64,000 nt of DNA from Neisseria musculi (lineage in GTDB: Bacteria; Pseudomonadota; Gammaproteobacteria; Burkholderiales; Neisseriaceae), in contig NZ_CP060414.2 of assembly GCF_014297595.2 (NCBI RefSeq), positions 1,116,001-1,180,000 on the forward strand, in the 5' to 3' direction. The translations under genes were made by a program, and so were the position numbers. Shown here one piece after another: positions 35,684 to 44,205 of this stretch. The notes under the pieces are model-generated. The model did not search any database. It saw only the letters and a list, made by a program, of their open reading frames with translations, and was not told the DNA's origin. Numbering within the stretch: position 1 is the first letter of the stretch; each line of letters begins with the position of its first letter.

Positions 35684-36084
35684 TACTCTGCCTCTTTGCG
35701 CTCAAGTGCCGGCTCGTCGGTGATGCGCGCCCAAGCGGTTTCGCCCACTTCAGCGCGTTTTACGGTTTGCCATTGGTCGTTAAACAACACACCGCCGCGC
35801 CACAGCTCCTTGCCTTTGGCTGCGCGCACCAGCAGCGCCTCGCGGCTGTCGGCCTTTTTATCGGCTTTGCCCGTTTGGCCGCGCAGCGCGTGCAATTCGC
35901 GCGCCAAGGCTTCTTTTTCGTTTTCGGTTGCGGCCAGCTTGGCGGTCAGTTCGTCGATTTCGGCGCGGGCGGCGGCCAATTCGGCCTGCACATCCGCCGC
36001 CTGCTCATGCGCGGGCGTCTGCTCTTCGGGCTTGCTGCCCGGCGCGGGTGTTTGGGCTTCGGTGGATTTGGTGTTTTTTGCCAT
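35683..36084 (-). CDS. Coiled-coil head-region protein (HI1506-like)
   Basis: 133 residues. Pro/Glu/Ala-rich N-terminus (about 1-30), coiled coil about 30-75 ('QAELAAARAEIDELTAKLAATENEKEALARELHAL'), then a compact C-terminal part 'GKELWRGGVLFNDQWQTVKRAEVGETAWARI', similar to the FluMu HI1506-type proteins found after the major capsid gene. Possibly a decoration or adaptor protein. Function unproven. Confidence 0.65.
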   Translation of the reverse strand: MAKNTKSTEAQTPAPGSKPEEQTPAHEQAADVQAELAAARAEIDELTAKLAATENEKEALARELHALRGQTGKADKKADSREALLVRAAKGKELWRGGVLFNDQWQTVKRAEVGETAWARITDEPALERKEAE

Positions 36085-36148
36085 ATTGGTCTCCCGTTTT
36101 CAGACGGCCTTTAATCTGCTTTTAAGGCCGTCTGAAAACCGTTAAAGG

Positions 36149-37057
36149 TTACAGATGCACCGACACGTGCAGTTTCAGTCGGCCCTTAAAGGTGTTGGTG
36201 GTGCCGTCGATTTTGTCGGCTTCCAACAGCTCGCGTGCGATGCCCTCCAGCTCGGGCGGCACCACCAGCAGGCTGGGTTTGACGTCGAGCTTGTAGCCGC
36301 CGTTTGCCTCGATGCGCTGCATCTTGACGATGATTTTTTCCAAGTTGGCTTTGGTCAGCGCGGTTTTTTCGGCCAGGTGGGCGAGTTGCCACAAACCAAA
36401 GCCGGCGGCGCAGCGGCGGCGCGAGCCGTAAAGGTAAACGTCTTCCATAAATACTTTGTCCGATTTGGCCGGGTCAAACTTGGCCTCAAATTCGGGTTCT
36501 GTGCGGCTCTGGAACACCAGCGGCTTCAGCGTTTTGGTGTCATCAATAACATACCAGCTGGGCACGCCCTCATCGGTGCCGGTGGTAATGTTGACGGTGG
36601 GCGTGTTGCTGCCGGTGCCGTCGGTTTTGCTGTTTACGGGGTGGTCGGTGTCAAAAAAGTATTGGCCGTCGTAGCAGGTGGTGGTTTTGCCTTGTTTCAA
36701 CAGGCTCCACACCAAATCATCGGGCAGCGCGGCGGCGGATTCGCCCATCGCAGCCATCATCGGGCGGTACATGCCAACCTGATCGTCTTCGATGTCGGTG
36801 CGCTCCACGCCTACGGTGGCCTCAAACTTTTTATTGGCCAGGCTCATGGCCTCTTTTGCCATTTTTTCGATTTGGCGTTGGCCCACCCATTCGCGCATTT
36901 TCGGAAACTTGCCGAGCCACGCATAAGTGTTGATGGCGGTGGTCGACGGCACGGTCATGGCAATGGCGGTGTAAGACGGCTTTACAGATTCCAAACCGGT
37001 TTGGAATTCTTTGCGGAAAGCTGCCGTGATGGCGGTTAAAATGGCTGATTTATCCAT
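36149..37057 (-). CDS. Major capsid protein (Mu gpT)
   Basis: 302 residues. Typical opening 'ILTAITAAFRKEFQTGLE', 'YTAIAMTVPSTTAINTYAWLGKFPKMREWVGQRQIEKMAKEAMSLANKKFEATVGVERTDIEDDQVG' and 'YFFDTDHPVNSKTDG' are strongly conserved Mu-head-subunit motifs. HK97-fold capsid, no signal of N-terminal cleavage. Start overlaps the protease/scaffold stop by one base. A paired uptake-sequence stem (about 36098-36137) follows. Confidence 0.95.
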   Translation of the reverse strand: MDKSAILTAITAAFRKEFQTGLESVKPSYTAIAMTVPSTTAINTYAWLGKFPKMREWVGQRQIEKMAKEAMSLANKKFEATVGVERTDIEDDQVGMYRPMMAAMGESAAALPDDLVWSLLKQGKTTTCYDGQYFFDTDHPVNSKTDGTGSNTPTVNITTGTDEGVPSWYVIDDTKTLKPLVFQSRTEPEFEAKFDPAKSDKVFMEDVYLYGSRRRCAAGFGLWQLAHLAEKTALTKANLEKIIVKMQRIEANGGYKLDVKPSLLVVPPELEGIARELLEADKIDGTTNTFKGRLKLHVSVHL

Positions 37058-37611
37058 TATTTATCGTCCTTTTCGGTTTTGATTTTGGCAAACTCGGCAT
37101 GGCTCATGCCGAGCATTTTGGCGGCGGCCGCCTCTTCGGCGGTCAGCGCGGCGATGTTTTCGCCGGCGGGCAGGCCGCCTGTCTGCGTGCCGGCCAGTGC
37201 GGCCACCGGCTGCGCGTTGTCGATATAGCCGCTTAAAAACGCAAAGCCGCCGTCTTGTTTGAGCACGCTCTCCGCCCACTCTTTCTGCGCGGGCAGCAGT
37301 TTGCCTGCGGCCAGCGCGGCGGTAATCAGCTCGGCGCCCTTATCGGCGGCACGCTCGGCGGTCAGCGCGGCAAGCTGGCTTTGCAGCTGCTGCACCAGCT
37401 CAACGGGGGCGTATTGCGTAGGATCGGGTTTGCCTTGTGGGCAGGCGGAAAGGGCGGCGATTTTGCCGTCCTTTTCGGCCAACTCTTTATAGATGTCGGC
37501 CGACAAGGCAACGTTTTGCGGCTTGGCCTGCAACAGCGCGGTCAGCGCCGCAGTCAGCTCTTCTTCGGTCGCCTGCGGCAGGCCGAACAGTTGTTGCAAC
37601 AACTCTTTCAT
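37057..37611 (-). CDS. Internal scaffold protein from a nested start (Mu gpZ)
   Basis: 184 residues in the same frame as the protease gene, from an internal ATG at 37611 (MKELLQQLFGLPQATEEELT). GGAG lies 9 bases before it, a suitable ribosome site. Mu makes its scaffold Z in exactly this way from within gene I. The product would be purely helical and removed from the head on maturation. Confidence 0.7.
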   Translation of the reverse strand: MKELLQQLFGLPQATEEELTAALTALLQAKPQNVALSADIYKELAEKDGKIAALSACPQGKPDPTQYAPVELVQQLQSQLAALTAERAADKGAELITAALAAGKLLPAQKEWAESVLKQDGGFAFLSGYIDNAQPVAALAGTQTGGLPAGENIAALTAEEAAAAKMLGMSHAEFAKIKTEKDDK

Positions 37612-38118
37612 CGGGTTTTGCTCCGTTTGGGATTTAAAAAACTGTGCCGACGCTGCCGCCAACACCTCATCCATGCCGTCGAGTGCCGGGTAATTGGTCA
37701 GCGCGGCATGGTAGATTTTGCGCACATAGCCTTTGGTGTCGTAGCCAAACACCGCCGAGATATAACGGTATTCTTTGGCGGCGATGGCTGCTGCCGCCTT
37801 ATCCGTCCACTCCACGTCGGCAAACAAACCCTTGGGCGTAAAATCCAGACATCTCATCCAGCCTGCGGCGGGCGCGGGCTGGCCGTTTTTTTCCTTGTGC
37901 AGGGTCTGGTGCTCATAGTCGACCACCAGCTGGTTGCGCGATGCATTGGCCAGCTCGACCAAATCACGGCCGTTTTCCTCTGTGAGATACCACGCGGGGG
38001 CGTCAAACGGGCGGCCGTCAACCGCCCGAAACTCGCCGTAGGGCAAAAGTTGGATGCGGCCGTCTTTCGGGGCCACCTCAAAACTGCATGCGGCAAGGGT
38101 TAATTTGTCTTTAGGCAT
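37057..38118 (-). CDS. Head maturation protease with C-terminal scaffold (Mu gpI)
   Basis: 353 residues. Protease part: 'AACSFEVAPKDGRIQLLPYGEFRAVDGRPFDAPAWYLT' and 'NQLVVDYEHQTLHKEKNGQPAPAAGW' (His in YEHQT) and 'YRYISAVFGYD', where Ser is the likely nucleophile. The C-terminal half is a helical scaffold rich in Ala, Glu and Lys, with 'AAAAKMLGMSHAEFAKI' at the end. The start at 38118 follows AAAGGATTGCAAT. A longer upstream reading lacks a ribosome site. Confidence 0.92.
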   Translation of the reverse strand: MPKDKLTLAACSFEVAPKDGRIQLLPYGEFRAVDGRPFDAPAWYLTEENGRDLVELANASRNQLVVDYEHQTLHKEKNGQPAPAAGWMRCLDFTPKGLFADVEWTDKAAAAIAAKEYRYISAVFGYDTKGYVRKIYHAALTNYPALDGMDEVLAAASAQFFKSQTEQNPMKELLQQLFGLPQATEEELTAALTALLQAKPQNVALSADIYKELAEKDGKIAALSACPQGKPDPTQYAPVELVQQLQSQLAALTAERAADKGAELITAALAAGKLLPAQKEWAESVLKQDGGFAFLSGYIDNAQPVAALAGTQTGGLPAGENIAALTAEEAAAAKMLGMSHAEFAKIKTEKDDK

Positions 38119-38293
38119 ATTGCAATCCTTTCGATGTTGCCATTTTCCGGCTTTTTTCACACCATAAAGAGCGGACACGCTTCAAACCCGCCACCGACAT
38201 CTATCTGATATAATCAAATCCGTTTCAGAGCCTTTTTAAATTCGCCTAGAATTGCGTTTAAATCTTCCGATGGGGGTTTGCCTTACAGCCATA

Positions 38294-38320
38294 AAAAACG
38301 CGCTAAAAAGCGCGTTTTTA
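38294..38320 (-). terminator. Rho-independent terminator after gpG gene
   Basis: On the minus strand, AACGCGC and GCGCGTT flank a T/A loop and are followed by six Ts; complementary As on the other side make it bidirectional. It is 15 bp beyond the gpG stop and separates the portal-to-gpG block from the protease-to-tail block. An uptake sequence adjoins it. Confidence 0.85.
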
Positions 38321-38334
38321 AGGCCGTCTGAAAA

Positions 38335-38751
38335 TCAGCCGATAAGATTGGCGAAATAATCCTGCACATCATCCATTAAAGCCTGCTTGTCGTCGTTGCT
38401 CAAAACCAAAAATTCACGCTGCGGAATGCGCACCTTGCGGCCACGTCCCGCCATGCCGCCGAAATTGTGAATCGCAGCATAAACCAGATTGGTGCCGACC
38501 AGCGCGGTATCGTTGTCGGAAAAGGTGCTGAAGCTGTTGCGCAGCGCACCGGTATCATTCAGCGGCTTGCCGTTGCGGTATTTCAGCCCCAACCATTTCG
38601 GCCGGCCGCCCGCGCGGAAATTATCACGCACGCCTTTGTGCATGGTTTCCGATAAGCGGCGCATAAGCAGATAGCGGTTTTCCACGCCACTGCCCAAGCG
38701 TTCGAGTTGGTTTTGCACCACAAACAGGTTGTCGATTTGGACTTCAATCAT
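38335..38751 (-). CDS. Virion morphogenesis protein (Mu gpG, tail completion)
   Basis: 138 residues: 'GSGVENRYLLMRRLSETMHKGVRDNFRAGGRPKWLGLKYRNGKPLNDTGALRNSFST' and 'IHNFGGMAGRGRKVRIPQREFLVLSNDDKQALMDDV' are characteristic of the gpG/tail-completion family. Its start codon overlaps an opposite-strand extended -10 box (38751-38759), see the small RNA entry. Ribosome site GGAG is 13 bases upstream. Confidence 0.92.
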   Translation of the reverse strand: MIEVQIDNLFVVQNQLERLGSGVENRYLLMRRLSETMHKGVRDNFRAGGRPKWLGLKYRNGKPLNDTGALRNSFSTFSDNDTALVGTNLVYAAIHNFGGMAGRGRKVRIPQREFLVLSNDDKQALMDDVQDYFANLIG

Positions 38752-38880
38752 GCTATAATCATCTCCAAGGAAACTAGAAAAGCGATGAATCTCCCTATCG
38801 CGGCCTACCCGAAAGGGTGTGCGAGAGCGTGTGCGAGAGCGTGTGCAGGTGTGGGGAGCCCTGCCTAGTTTCCTTTTTTC
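38751..38880 (+). ncRNA. Putative phage small RNA, opposite to the late operon
   Basis: A self-contained transcription unit on the plus strand. TGCTATAAT at 38751-38759 is a perfect extended -10 box. The predicted start is about 38766. AAGGAAACTAG (38767-38777) pairs perfectly with CTAGTTTCCTT (38865-38875), closing a stem followed by six Ts (38874-38879). Inside are ACCC-GAAA-GGGT (about 38807-38818), GCGAT/ATCGC (38782-38786 and 38797-38801) whose loop contains CTCCCT, and a 12-bp tandem repeat GTGTGCGAGAGC (38817-38840). A 27-codon reading frame, MNLPIAAYPKGCARACARAC onward, runs from 38785 to 38868, so it could also encode a peptide. Sense transcripts of the head genes would also contain the complementary fold. 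Confidence 0.55.
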
Positions 38881-40160
38881 TTCAGCTTTTTCTTAAATTC
38901 TTCAGTTTTCATATCCCTGAAAGAATCTAAAAATATCTCCTGCTTACTCTCAAGATATTTAAAGGCGATTAAATAAAGTCTCCCATCCATTTCTCCAACC
39001 AGCTCATAACTGTTTTTCCCTCTGCTGTTGTCGGCGTATAAATAAATAGGGTTTGCTATCAACTCTGGTAACAAGGCATATTTCTCAACGGTAAAACCTT
39101 GTCCCTCTCGACTATCCACCTGCTTAACCAGCGTATCGTCCGACAACCACACCGTTGCCCGTTTCAAACCTGTCTGCTGTTGTACTTGCTTACTTAACAC
39201 ACCTGCTGCAAATTTCACCTGCCGTGACAGCTTGTTGCGGATGTCGATTTTCTCTGAATTACTCAGTTTGCCATCAATTTTCAGACGGCCTTTCACTTCG
39301 TAAAACTCTTCTGAAAGCTGTTTAAACACCGCTTTAAATTCCGCACCATTCATTTCCGCTTTGGCAAATTCATGCGCGAGACCACGGTCGTATTGGTCTA
39401 AATTCGGCCGGTAATTCATGCGGCCGGCGTTGTAGCCGAAACCACGGTCGGTGGTGTGCAGGCTGCCATCGGGTGCTTTAAAGGCAATCGTCGGGTAGCT
39501 GTCGCCTTTTTTGTTGTAAACCTTATGGGTTTCCACCAAATTATGTTCACCCGATTGGCTCAACACTTTACCTTCACGCCTCATATCGCGCTCACTCAGC
39601 GCAATCACCGAGCAGCGGCAGTTATATCCGTTGGGCGGATAAAACGTTGTCCAAAACGGGTCGTCATAGCGGTACACCAACCCGTCCATAGCAGAGTGGG
39701 CGGGGCGGGTGCGGTGGTCGCCCACCGCGTCATACATCCAATAAGGCCGGTTGTCGATATTATCCATATAACCCTGATACTGCCCGGCGCTATAAGCCGA
39801 CTGCATATTGGTGCGGTAGATAGTATCCAAGCGTCGCGGCGCACCGAACACCTCGCCCGTTTTAGGGTCGATGATGTCGTGGCCGTTGTGTCCGTTGGGG
39901 TGCAGCCAGCCCTTGTTTTGCAGGTGCTGCAAAATGTCTTTGTGCCAATCGGCATACGATTGGCCGTCTGAAACCGCTTTAACCATGCTTTGCTTAATGT
40001 CATTGAGCATATCCAAGTCGGTCATGCGCGCAATGGTGTATACCTTGGCAATTTCCGAATCGGTCAGATTGCGGTAATTTTCCGCCGTGACCTGCTTGGT
40101 TTTCAGCCACTCAATCGCTTTTTCCGGCGGCAAGCCGAGGGCAAAGTTAATTTTCGGCAT
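38865..40160 (-). CDS. Minor head protein (Mu gp30/gpF, SPP1 gp7 family)
   Basis: 431 residues. 'YWMYDAVGDHRTRPAHSAMDGLVYRYDDPFWTTFYPPNGYNCRCSV' is the diagnostic motif of gp7/gpF minor head proteins. The C-terminal part (about 290-431) has a barnase-EndoU-ColicinE5/RelE-like nuclease look ('VWLSDDTLVKQVDSREGQ...LPELIANPIYLY...LYLIAFKYLESKQEIFLDSFRDM'), as in many phage minor head fusions (phage-Barnase-EndoU). Start 40160 overlaps the portal gene end. The stop codon lies inside the opposite-strand RNA stem. Confidence 0.9.
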   Translation of the reverse strand: MPKINFALGLPPEKAIEWLKTKQVTAENYRNLTDSEIAKVYTIARMTDLDMLNDIKQSMVKAVSDGQSYADWHKDILQHLQNKGWLHPNGHNGHDIIDPKTGEVFGAPRRLDTIYRTNMQSAYSAGQYQGYMDNIDNRPYWMYDAVGDHRTRPAHSAMDGLVYRYDDPFWTTFYPPNGYNCRCSVIALSERDMRREGKVLSQSGEHNLVETHKVYNKKGDSYPTIAFKAPDGSLHTTDRGFGYNAGRMNYRPNLDQYDRGLAHEFAKAEMNGAEFKAVFKQLSEEFYEVKGRLKIDGKLSNSEKIDIRNKLSRQVKFAAGVLSKQVQQQTGLKRATVWLSDDTLVKQVDSREGQGFTVEKYALLPELIANPIYLYADNSRGKNSYELVGEMDGRLYLIAFKYLESKQEIFLDSFRDMKTEEFKKKLKKKGN

Positions 40161-41715
40161 TGGCCTGCCCCAATAAATCACTCAAAAACAAAGCATTTTG
40201 CATATAGCCTTGCAAGGTGCAGTTGTCGAGCTGCGGATAGAGCGCCGTCAGCGCCGCGTCGGCCTCCTCGTAGCTTTCGCACGCCGCCAATGCCGCCACC
40301 GCCTGTTTGATAATCGGGTTGAGTTGCGCATTAAAGTCCGGTACCTCCAGCGCCTCGTCGATGGCGGCATCTAGCGCCCGTTGCTCTTTACCAACCGCAG
40401 CCGCGGCAGGCAGGCGGGCGGACAACGCCGCCAAAGCAGCCTGATTAACGGGATTGGTTTCCCCAGGGCGCGCCAGCACCCGCTCGCCCTCGGCAGGCTC
40501 GGGAATAACCAGCTTATCACGCACCCAGCTCTCGGGGATTTGCACGCCCACATCAACCAGTTTGGGTATCGCGTCGGCAAAGATTTTGATGTCCTCAGAT
40601 TCGCGGGTATCAAACTCAAACTTAGGTGCACGCGCGGGGTCGGTGTTGGGGTAGTTGATTTGCAGCCAGGGCAGGATAATCTGACGCGTGATGGTTTGCG
40701 CCACCTGCTTGGCGTCGGACACCAGCAAATCGCGCCGTACCTCGTTGTGCACGGTGCCCAGCGCATTGGTGCTGCTTTTGCCGTCCGCCCCGCTGGTAAG
40801 CGTCTGCCCCAAAATCAGGCGCGCCGCCGATTTTTCGCACCAGTCGGCCATCTGCAAAAACGGGTTGCTGGTGGCGGTGGTGCCCGATGCCGCTTGGTGC
40901 AGTTCGATTTCCATTCCCTCCGGCATAATGCCGGCGGCGTTGTGGCCGATTTCCGCCACCGCCCTCAGCAGCGTGCGTTTTTCATTTTCCGTCGCCCCTG
41001 CGCCGTATTTACCGATACGGATCGGCATACCGTATAGCTCCAAAAACTCGGCAAAGTCATGCACGGCATAATGCTTAAACATATACAGCCATGCCAGCGT
41101 GCGGAATAAGCCGTTACGCGCCTGCTGCACGCTGCGCGATTTATGGCTGTGCACCACCCAGCCCAACGGCCACAGCGGATCGCCCATCGGGTTGTTTGGT
41201 GTTTTGATGAGCAGTTGGTCGTTTTTATTCCACTTAAACCAGCTTTGCGGGCGGTGGGTAAATGCAGTCGGATAATACAGGCCGTCTGAAAGCGTCCAGC
41301 CTATTTCGAGCGCGGCAAACCCGTGGCCCACGGCGTCCATCAGGTCGATAACCAAATCCTCAAACTGCGCCAACCCGTCCACCAACTCAAACGCAGCCTG
41401 CGCCTGCGCCTCTTCTTTGGGGGTGGCGTTGCGCGGCGGGGTTACGCGCCAATCCAAAGTAAGCAGCGCGCGCTTGCGCGTGCCCATATTGGCGCCGATG
41501 TCGCTGTCGCGCTCCTCAATGTCGGCAAACAGCTCGTGCTGCGCGGTAATGTCGCCCGTTTCAGCATCCTCAAACAACCCGCGCATTTTGGCCGGCGTAA
41601 TAAAGTTAGACGGATGGTCGGCAATCACCCGCCCTGCGGCGGTGATTTGCGCCAAGTCGGTTTGCAAGCCATCAACAGGCTTTTGCACTTTTTGATTTTT
41701 GTCTTTTTTTGCCAT
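40147..41715 (-). CDS. Portal protein (DUF935, Mu gp29)
   Basis: 522 residues. 'ELFADIEERDSDIGANMGTRKRALLTLDWRVTPP' and 'FAEFLELYGMPIRIGKYGAGATENEKRTLLRAVAEIGHNAAGIMPEGMEIE' are classic DUF935 motifs. It forms the dodecameric head vertex for DNA entry. Start overlaps the terminase stop by one base; an uptake sequence is in-frame near 41281. Confidence 0.94.
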   Translation of the reverse strand: MAKKDKNQKVQKPVDGLQTDLAQITAAGRVIADHPSNFITPAKMRGLFEDAETGDITAQHELFADIEERDSDIGANMGTRKRALLTLDWRVTPPRNATPKEEAQAQAAFELVDGLAQFEDLVIDLMDAVGHGFAALEIGWTLSDGLYYPTAFTHRPQSWFKWNKNDQLLIKTPNNPMGDPLWPLGWVVHSHKSRSVQQARNGLFRTLAWLYMFKHYAVHDFAEFLELYGMPIRIGKYGAGATENEKRTLLRAVAEIGHNAAGIMPEGMEIELHQAASGTTATSNPFLQMADWCEKSAARLILGQTLTSGADGKSSTNALGTVHNEVRRDLLVSDAKQVAQTITRQIILPWLQINYPNTDPARAPKFEFDTRESEDIKIFADAIPKLVDVGVQIPESWVRDKLVIPEPAEGERVLARPGETNPVNQAALAALSARLPAAAAVGKEQRALDAAIDEALEVPDFNAQLNPIIKQAVAALAACESYEEADAALTALYPQLDNCTLQGYMQNALFLSDLLGQANAEN

Positions 41716-43349
41716 TATCTAGCCCATTTGCTTTTGATGTCGTCATCGTCAAAATCGCCGTCGGCGGTGCTTTGCCACTCAATCGGCGCGGAGTTGGCCA
41801 ACGCGCCCGCCCACAGCATCTGCACCGCATCGGGGCCGTCGTCATGGTCGGCCAGCGGAAAATGCCTAAATTGCTGCTCAAGCGTGGCTTGCCCCGCATG
41901 CAGCAAAATCAGCCCGTTGGCCATGTGCGGCTGTAAGGTCTCAATGCGCAGCAGCTTGTCGGTAATCGGCTTCACCGCACGCGCCGGCACAGGCACACCA
42001 CGCGCCGCGCTGCGCTTAACCAGCTCATCTTTCAAAAATTCCTGAAACTGCACCGTCTCGATAAACCACATCTTGCAGCGGTATTTTTGGTGCAGGCGGA
42101 TCACATCCTCGATAATCAGATCGGGCAGGCGTTTTTTGATTTGCGCCTCCACGATATAGAGCTTGCCGGTGCCGCGGTGGTAGCCGCCGACAATAATCGC
42201 ACTCGGGTCGCGGCTTGCACCGGCCTTGCCCAACGACGGGTCGAGTGCGCCGAAGTAAATTAAATCGCCCGGCAACTCCGTCCAGTATTTGAGTGCAGAC
42301 GCAAACGGTGCCGCATCGCCGCTGACCGGGTCGTTTTGATACTCCGAGTCAAACGTGGCATGGCCGTCGCGGGCGCGGATTTTCATCAGATCGACCACCC
42401 TGCGCGCCGCCCAGCTCGTTACCGCACCGGCATCCATTTCCGTTTGGTTGGCCTGATAAAACGCATCGGCCATTGCCGCACCGGCTTTACCGTTGTTGCG
42501 CAGGATGGCTTCCCACTCGTCCCACAAGTCCATGCGGTCGGGCCAGCTCAACATCGCCTTAAACTTGATGCTGCGCCAAAACGGGTTATCCAACGTGCGG
42601 TTGAGCACACTGTCGTAATGTAGGATCGTGCCGATATACACCACATCGTATTTTTGGCCGACACCGCCCAAAGGCAGCACGGTTTTGGTCAGCCACGCAT
42701 TGAGCTTGTCGCGCTGCTCGGGATTTCTCACTTGTTCGTCGTTTTCAATATCATCCAGCACGGTCAGGTCGGGGCGGTAAGGGCCGTGGCGCAAACCGCG
42801 CAGCTTTTTGCCGCTACCGGCCACTTGCACTTTAATATCATTGGCCGTCACAATCGCACCGGCCTGCCACACGCGGCCTTGGCTGCAGGCTTCGGTAAAG
42901 TCGGTTTTTAGGCGGGGGTTAAACTCCAGCTCCGCCTTGATGGCCTCAAGCATCGGGTAGGCTTGGTCGATGCTATCCATCACGATCACGCAATAATGCT
43001 TTTGCGCGGTAATAATGCAATACAAAGTAAACAGCTGCGTCACCAGCGTCGATTTGGCTTCGCCGCGCGGCGCGGCAATCGCTTCATGGCGGCCTTGCGC
43101 GTCTTGCAGCACTTCGGGCAGGCGGGTAAACAGGTATTCGTGCAGTTGTGATTTACTGGCCGACCGCACATAGTGTGGGAAATAAGTATTCACGAAATAC
43201 TCATAGCCGCCCACAGGGTCGAGCACCTTGGCACGGCGCGCGGCCACCGCTTTCGGCGAAGCGTCGAAGCCTTCCACTTCGGCTTCGATGACTTGGCGCA
43301 GGTTCGCCGCCAAGCTCGCCAGCGATTTCAGAAATTCTTTTGTTTTCAT
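41715..43349 (-). CDS. Terminase large subunit (Mu gp28)
   Basis: 544 residues. ATPase part has 'IAAPRGEAKSTLVTQLF' (about 91-107, Walker A variant) and 'RPDLTVLDDIENDEQVRNP' (Walker B). The nuclease part has 'YFGALDPSLGKAGASRDPSAIIVGGYHRGTGKLYIVEAQI', with catalytic Asp in ALDPSLG. It cuts and packages phage DNA by headful from the host junction. Start at 43349 overlaps the small upstream gene by ATGA. Confidence 0.95.
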   Translation of the reverse strand: MKTKEFLKSLASLAANLRQVIEAEVEGFDASPKAVAARRAKVLDPVGGYEYFVNTYFPHYVRSASKSQLHEYLFTRLPEVLQDAQGRHEAIAAPRGEAKSTLVTQLFTLYCIITAQKHYCVIVMDSIDQAYPMLEAIKAELEFNPRLKTDFTEACSQGRVWQAGAIVTANDIKVQVAGSGKKLRGLRHGPYRPDLTVLDDIENDEQVRNPEQRDKLNAWLTKTVLPLGGVGQKYDVVYIGTILHYDSVLNRTLDNPFWRSIKFKAMLSWPDRMDLWDEWEAILRNNGKAGAAMADAFYQANQTEMDAGAVTSWAARRVVDLMKIRARDGHATFDSEYQNDPVSGDAAPFASALKYWTELPGDLIYFGALDPSLGKAGASRDPSAIIVGGYHRGTGKLYIVEAQIKKRLPDLIIEDVIRLHQKYRCKMWFIETVQFQEFLKDELVKRSAARGVPVPARAVKPITDKLLRIETLQPHMANGLILLHAGQATLEQQFRHFPLADHDDGPDAVQMLWAGALANSAPIEWQSTADGDFDDDDIKSKWAR

Positions 43350-43459
43350 GCGCGGTTTTCCCAAAGTTTCAGTAGAGCCTGATAATCCTGCCACGCGGCA
43401 TAATCCGCAGCGGCGGCGGCTTTTTCGATTTGACTTTTACACCAGTCAATCGGGTTCAT
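43346..43459 (-). CDS. Small helical protein between DUF1804 and terminase
   Basis: 37 residues (MNPIDWCKSQIEKAAAAADY onward, ending 'LLKLWENRA'). Short amphipathic helices with no recognised domain. It overlaps the terminase start by four bases, indicating coupled translation and so a real gene. Function unknown. Confidence 0.6.
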   Translation of the reverse strand: MNPIDWCKSQIEKAAAAADYAAWQDYQALLKLWENRA

Positions 43460-43471
43460 TTTTCAGACGGC

Positions 43472-43978
43472 CTATCCAAATTTCTTTTCAACTTCTGCAC
43501 CAAACGGTTCCAAAACTTCCACAAATGCGCCCAAATGCTTAGTGTGTTTTTCTTGAACGAATACCATCAGCATTTCGATTAACTCCAACGCCGTTGCCAG
43601 CTTAGATGTCTCAGGCATCACGCGCGCGTTGGCGGCGACGGTTTTCGTAAACGCATCGGCCAGACTGGCCAGCAGCTTAGCGCGCTCCGACGGCGTTAAG
43701 TCTTCCACGCTTGAATCCTGCAGCATGGTCATGGTGCTGTTGTACTGCACCATGAATCCTGCCAACATCGCGCGGCTCAAATCTTCGATGCCGCCGCCTG
43801 CCAGCGTATAGGCGGCGCGCAGTTTGTCCCAATCGTCGCCTTTTTCCTTGTCGGCACGTTTCCATGCGCGCGCGGTGGCTTGCGGGATTTCGCACATCAA
43901 AGCCGCCGTTTCCAGCGTTTGCGCGCCGGAAACATAAAGCTGGCGCAAGCGTTCGCGTTTTTCCTGCGGATGCGCCAT
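43472..43978 (-). CDS. DUF1804 protein, probable small terminase (Mu gp27-like)
   Basis: 168 residues. The N-terminal part is a helix-turn-helix: 'RLRQLYVSGAQTLETAALMCEIPQATARAWKRADK'. The remainder is helical ('SSVEDLTPSERAKLLASLADAFTKTVAANARV'). DUF1804 proteins sit directly before the terminase in Mu-like phages and by position and fold probably recognise phage DNA for packaging. Two bases separate it from the next gene upstream. Confidence 0.8.
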   Translation of the reverse strand: MAHPQEKRERLRQLYVSGAQTLETAALMCEIPQATARAWKRADKEKGDDWDKLRAAYTLAGGGIEDLSRAMLAGFMVQYNSTMTMLQDSSVEDLTPSERAKLLASLADAFTKTVAANARVMPETSKLATALELIEMLMVFVQEKHTKHLGAFVEVLEPFGAEVEKKFG

Positions 43979-43979
43979 A

Positions 43980-44195
43980 TCACAACCCCATCTTGGCTTT
44001 AATCAGCTGCCAGCCCAACGACACAATGCTGCCGCCCACCGCACCGGACACGCCGCCCACCACGGCGGCGGTGCGCTTGGTGTCCTTGTGGATTTCGGCG
44101 ATTTCGGCTTTCATGGCCTGTTGGTTTTGCAGGGTTTGGTCGGTCTTGGCTTCGATGCGCGCCAAAGCCGATAGAATCGGGTCTCGGTTTTCCAT
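43980..44195 (-). CDS. Small coiled-coil membrane protein (Mu gp26-region)
   Basis: 71 residues: helical 'ALARIEAKTDQTLQNQQAMKAEIAEIHKDTKRT' followed by a glycine-rich hydrophobic segment 'AAVVGGVSGAVGGSIVSLGW'. Possibly a lysis or packaging accessory protein; unassigned. Start 44195 chosen because of the MENRDPILSAL sequence after a ribosome-like GAGAACACACC. Confidence 0.55.
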   Translation of the reverse strand: MENRDPILSALARIEAKTDQTLQNQQAMKAEIAEIHKDTKRTAAVVGGVSGAVGGSIVSLGWQLIKAKMGL

Positions 44196-44205
44196 GGTGT
44201 GTTCT

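Noticed and set aside
38817..38846. Tandem GTGTGCGAGAGC repeat as a CRISPR array
   Set aside because: Only two and a half 12-bp copies with no spacers.
41715..41900. Plus-strand frames opposite terminase, portal and tape measure genes
   Set aside because: Long open frames on the antisense strand are expected in GC-rich genes; none has a ribosome site or family motif.
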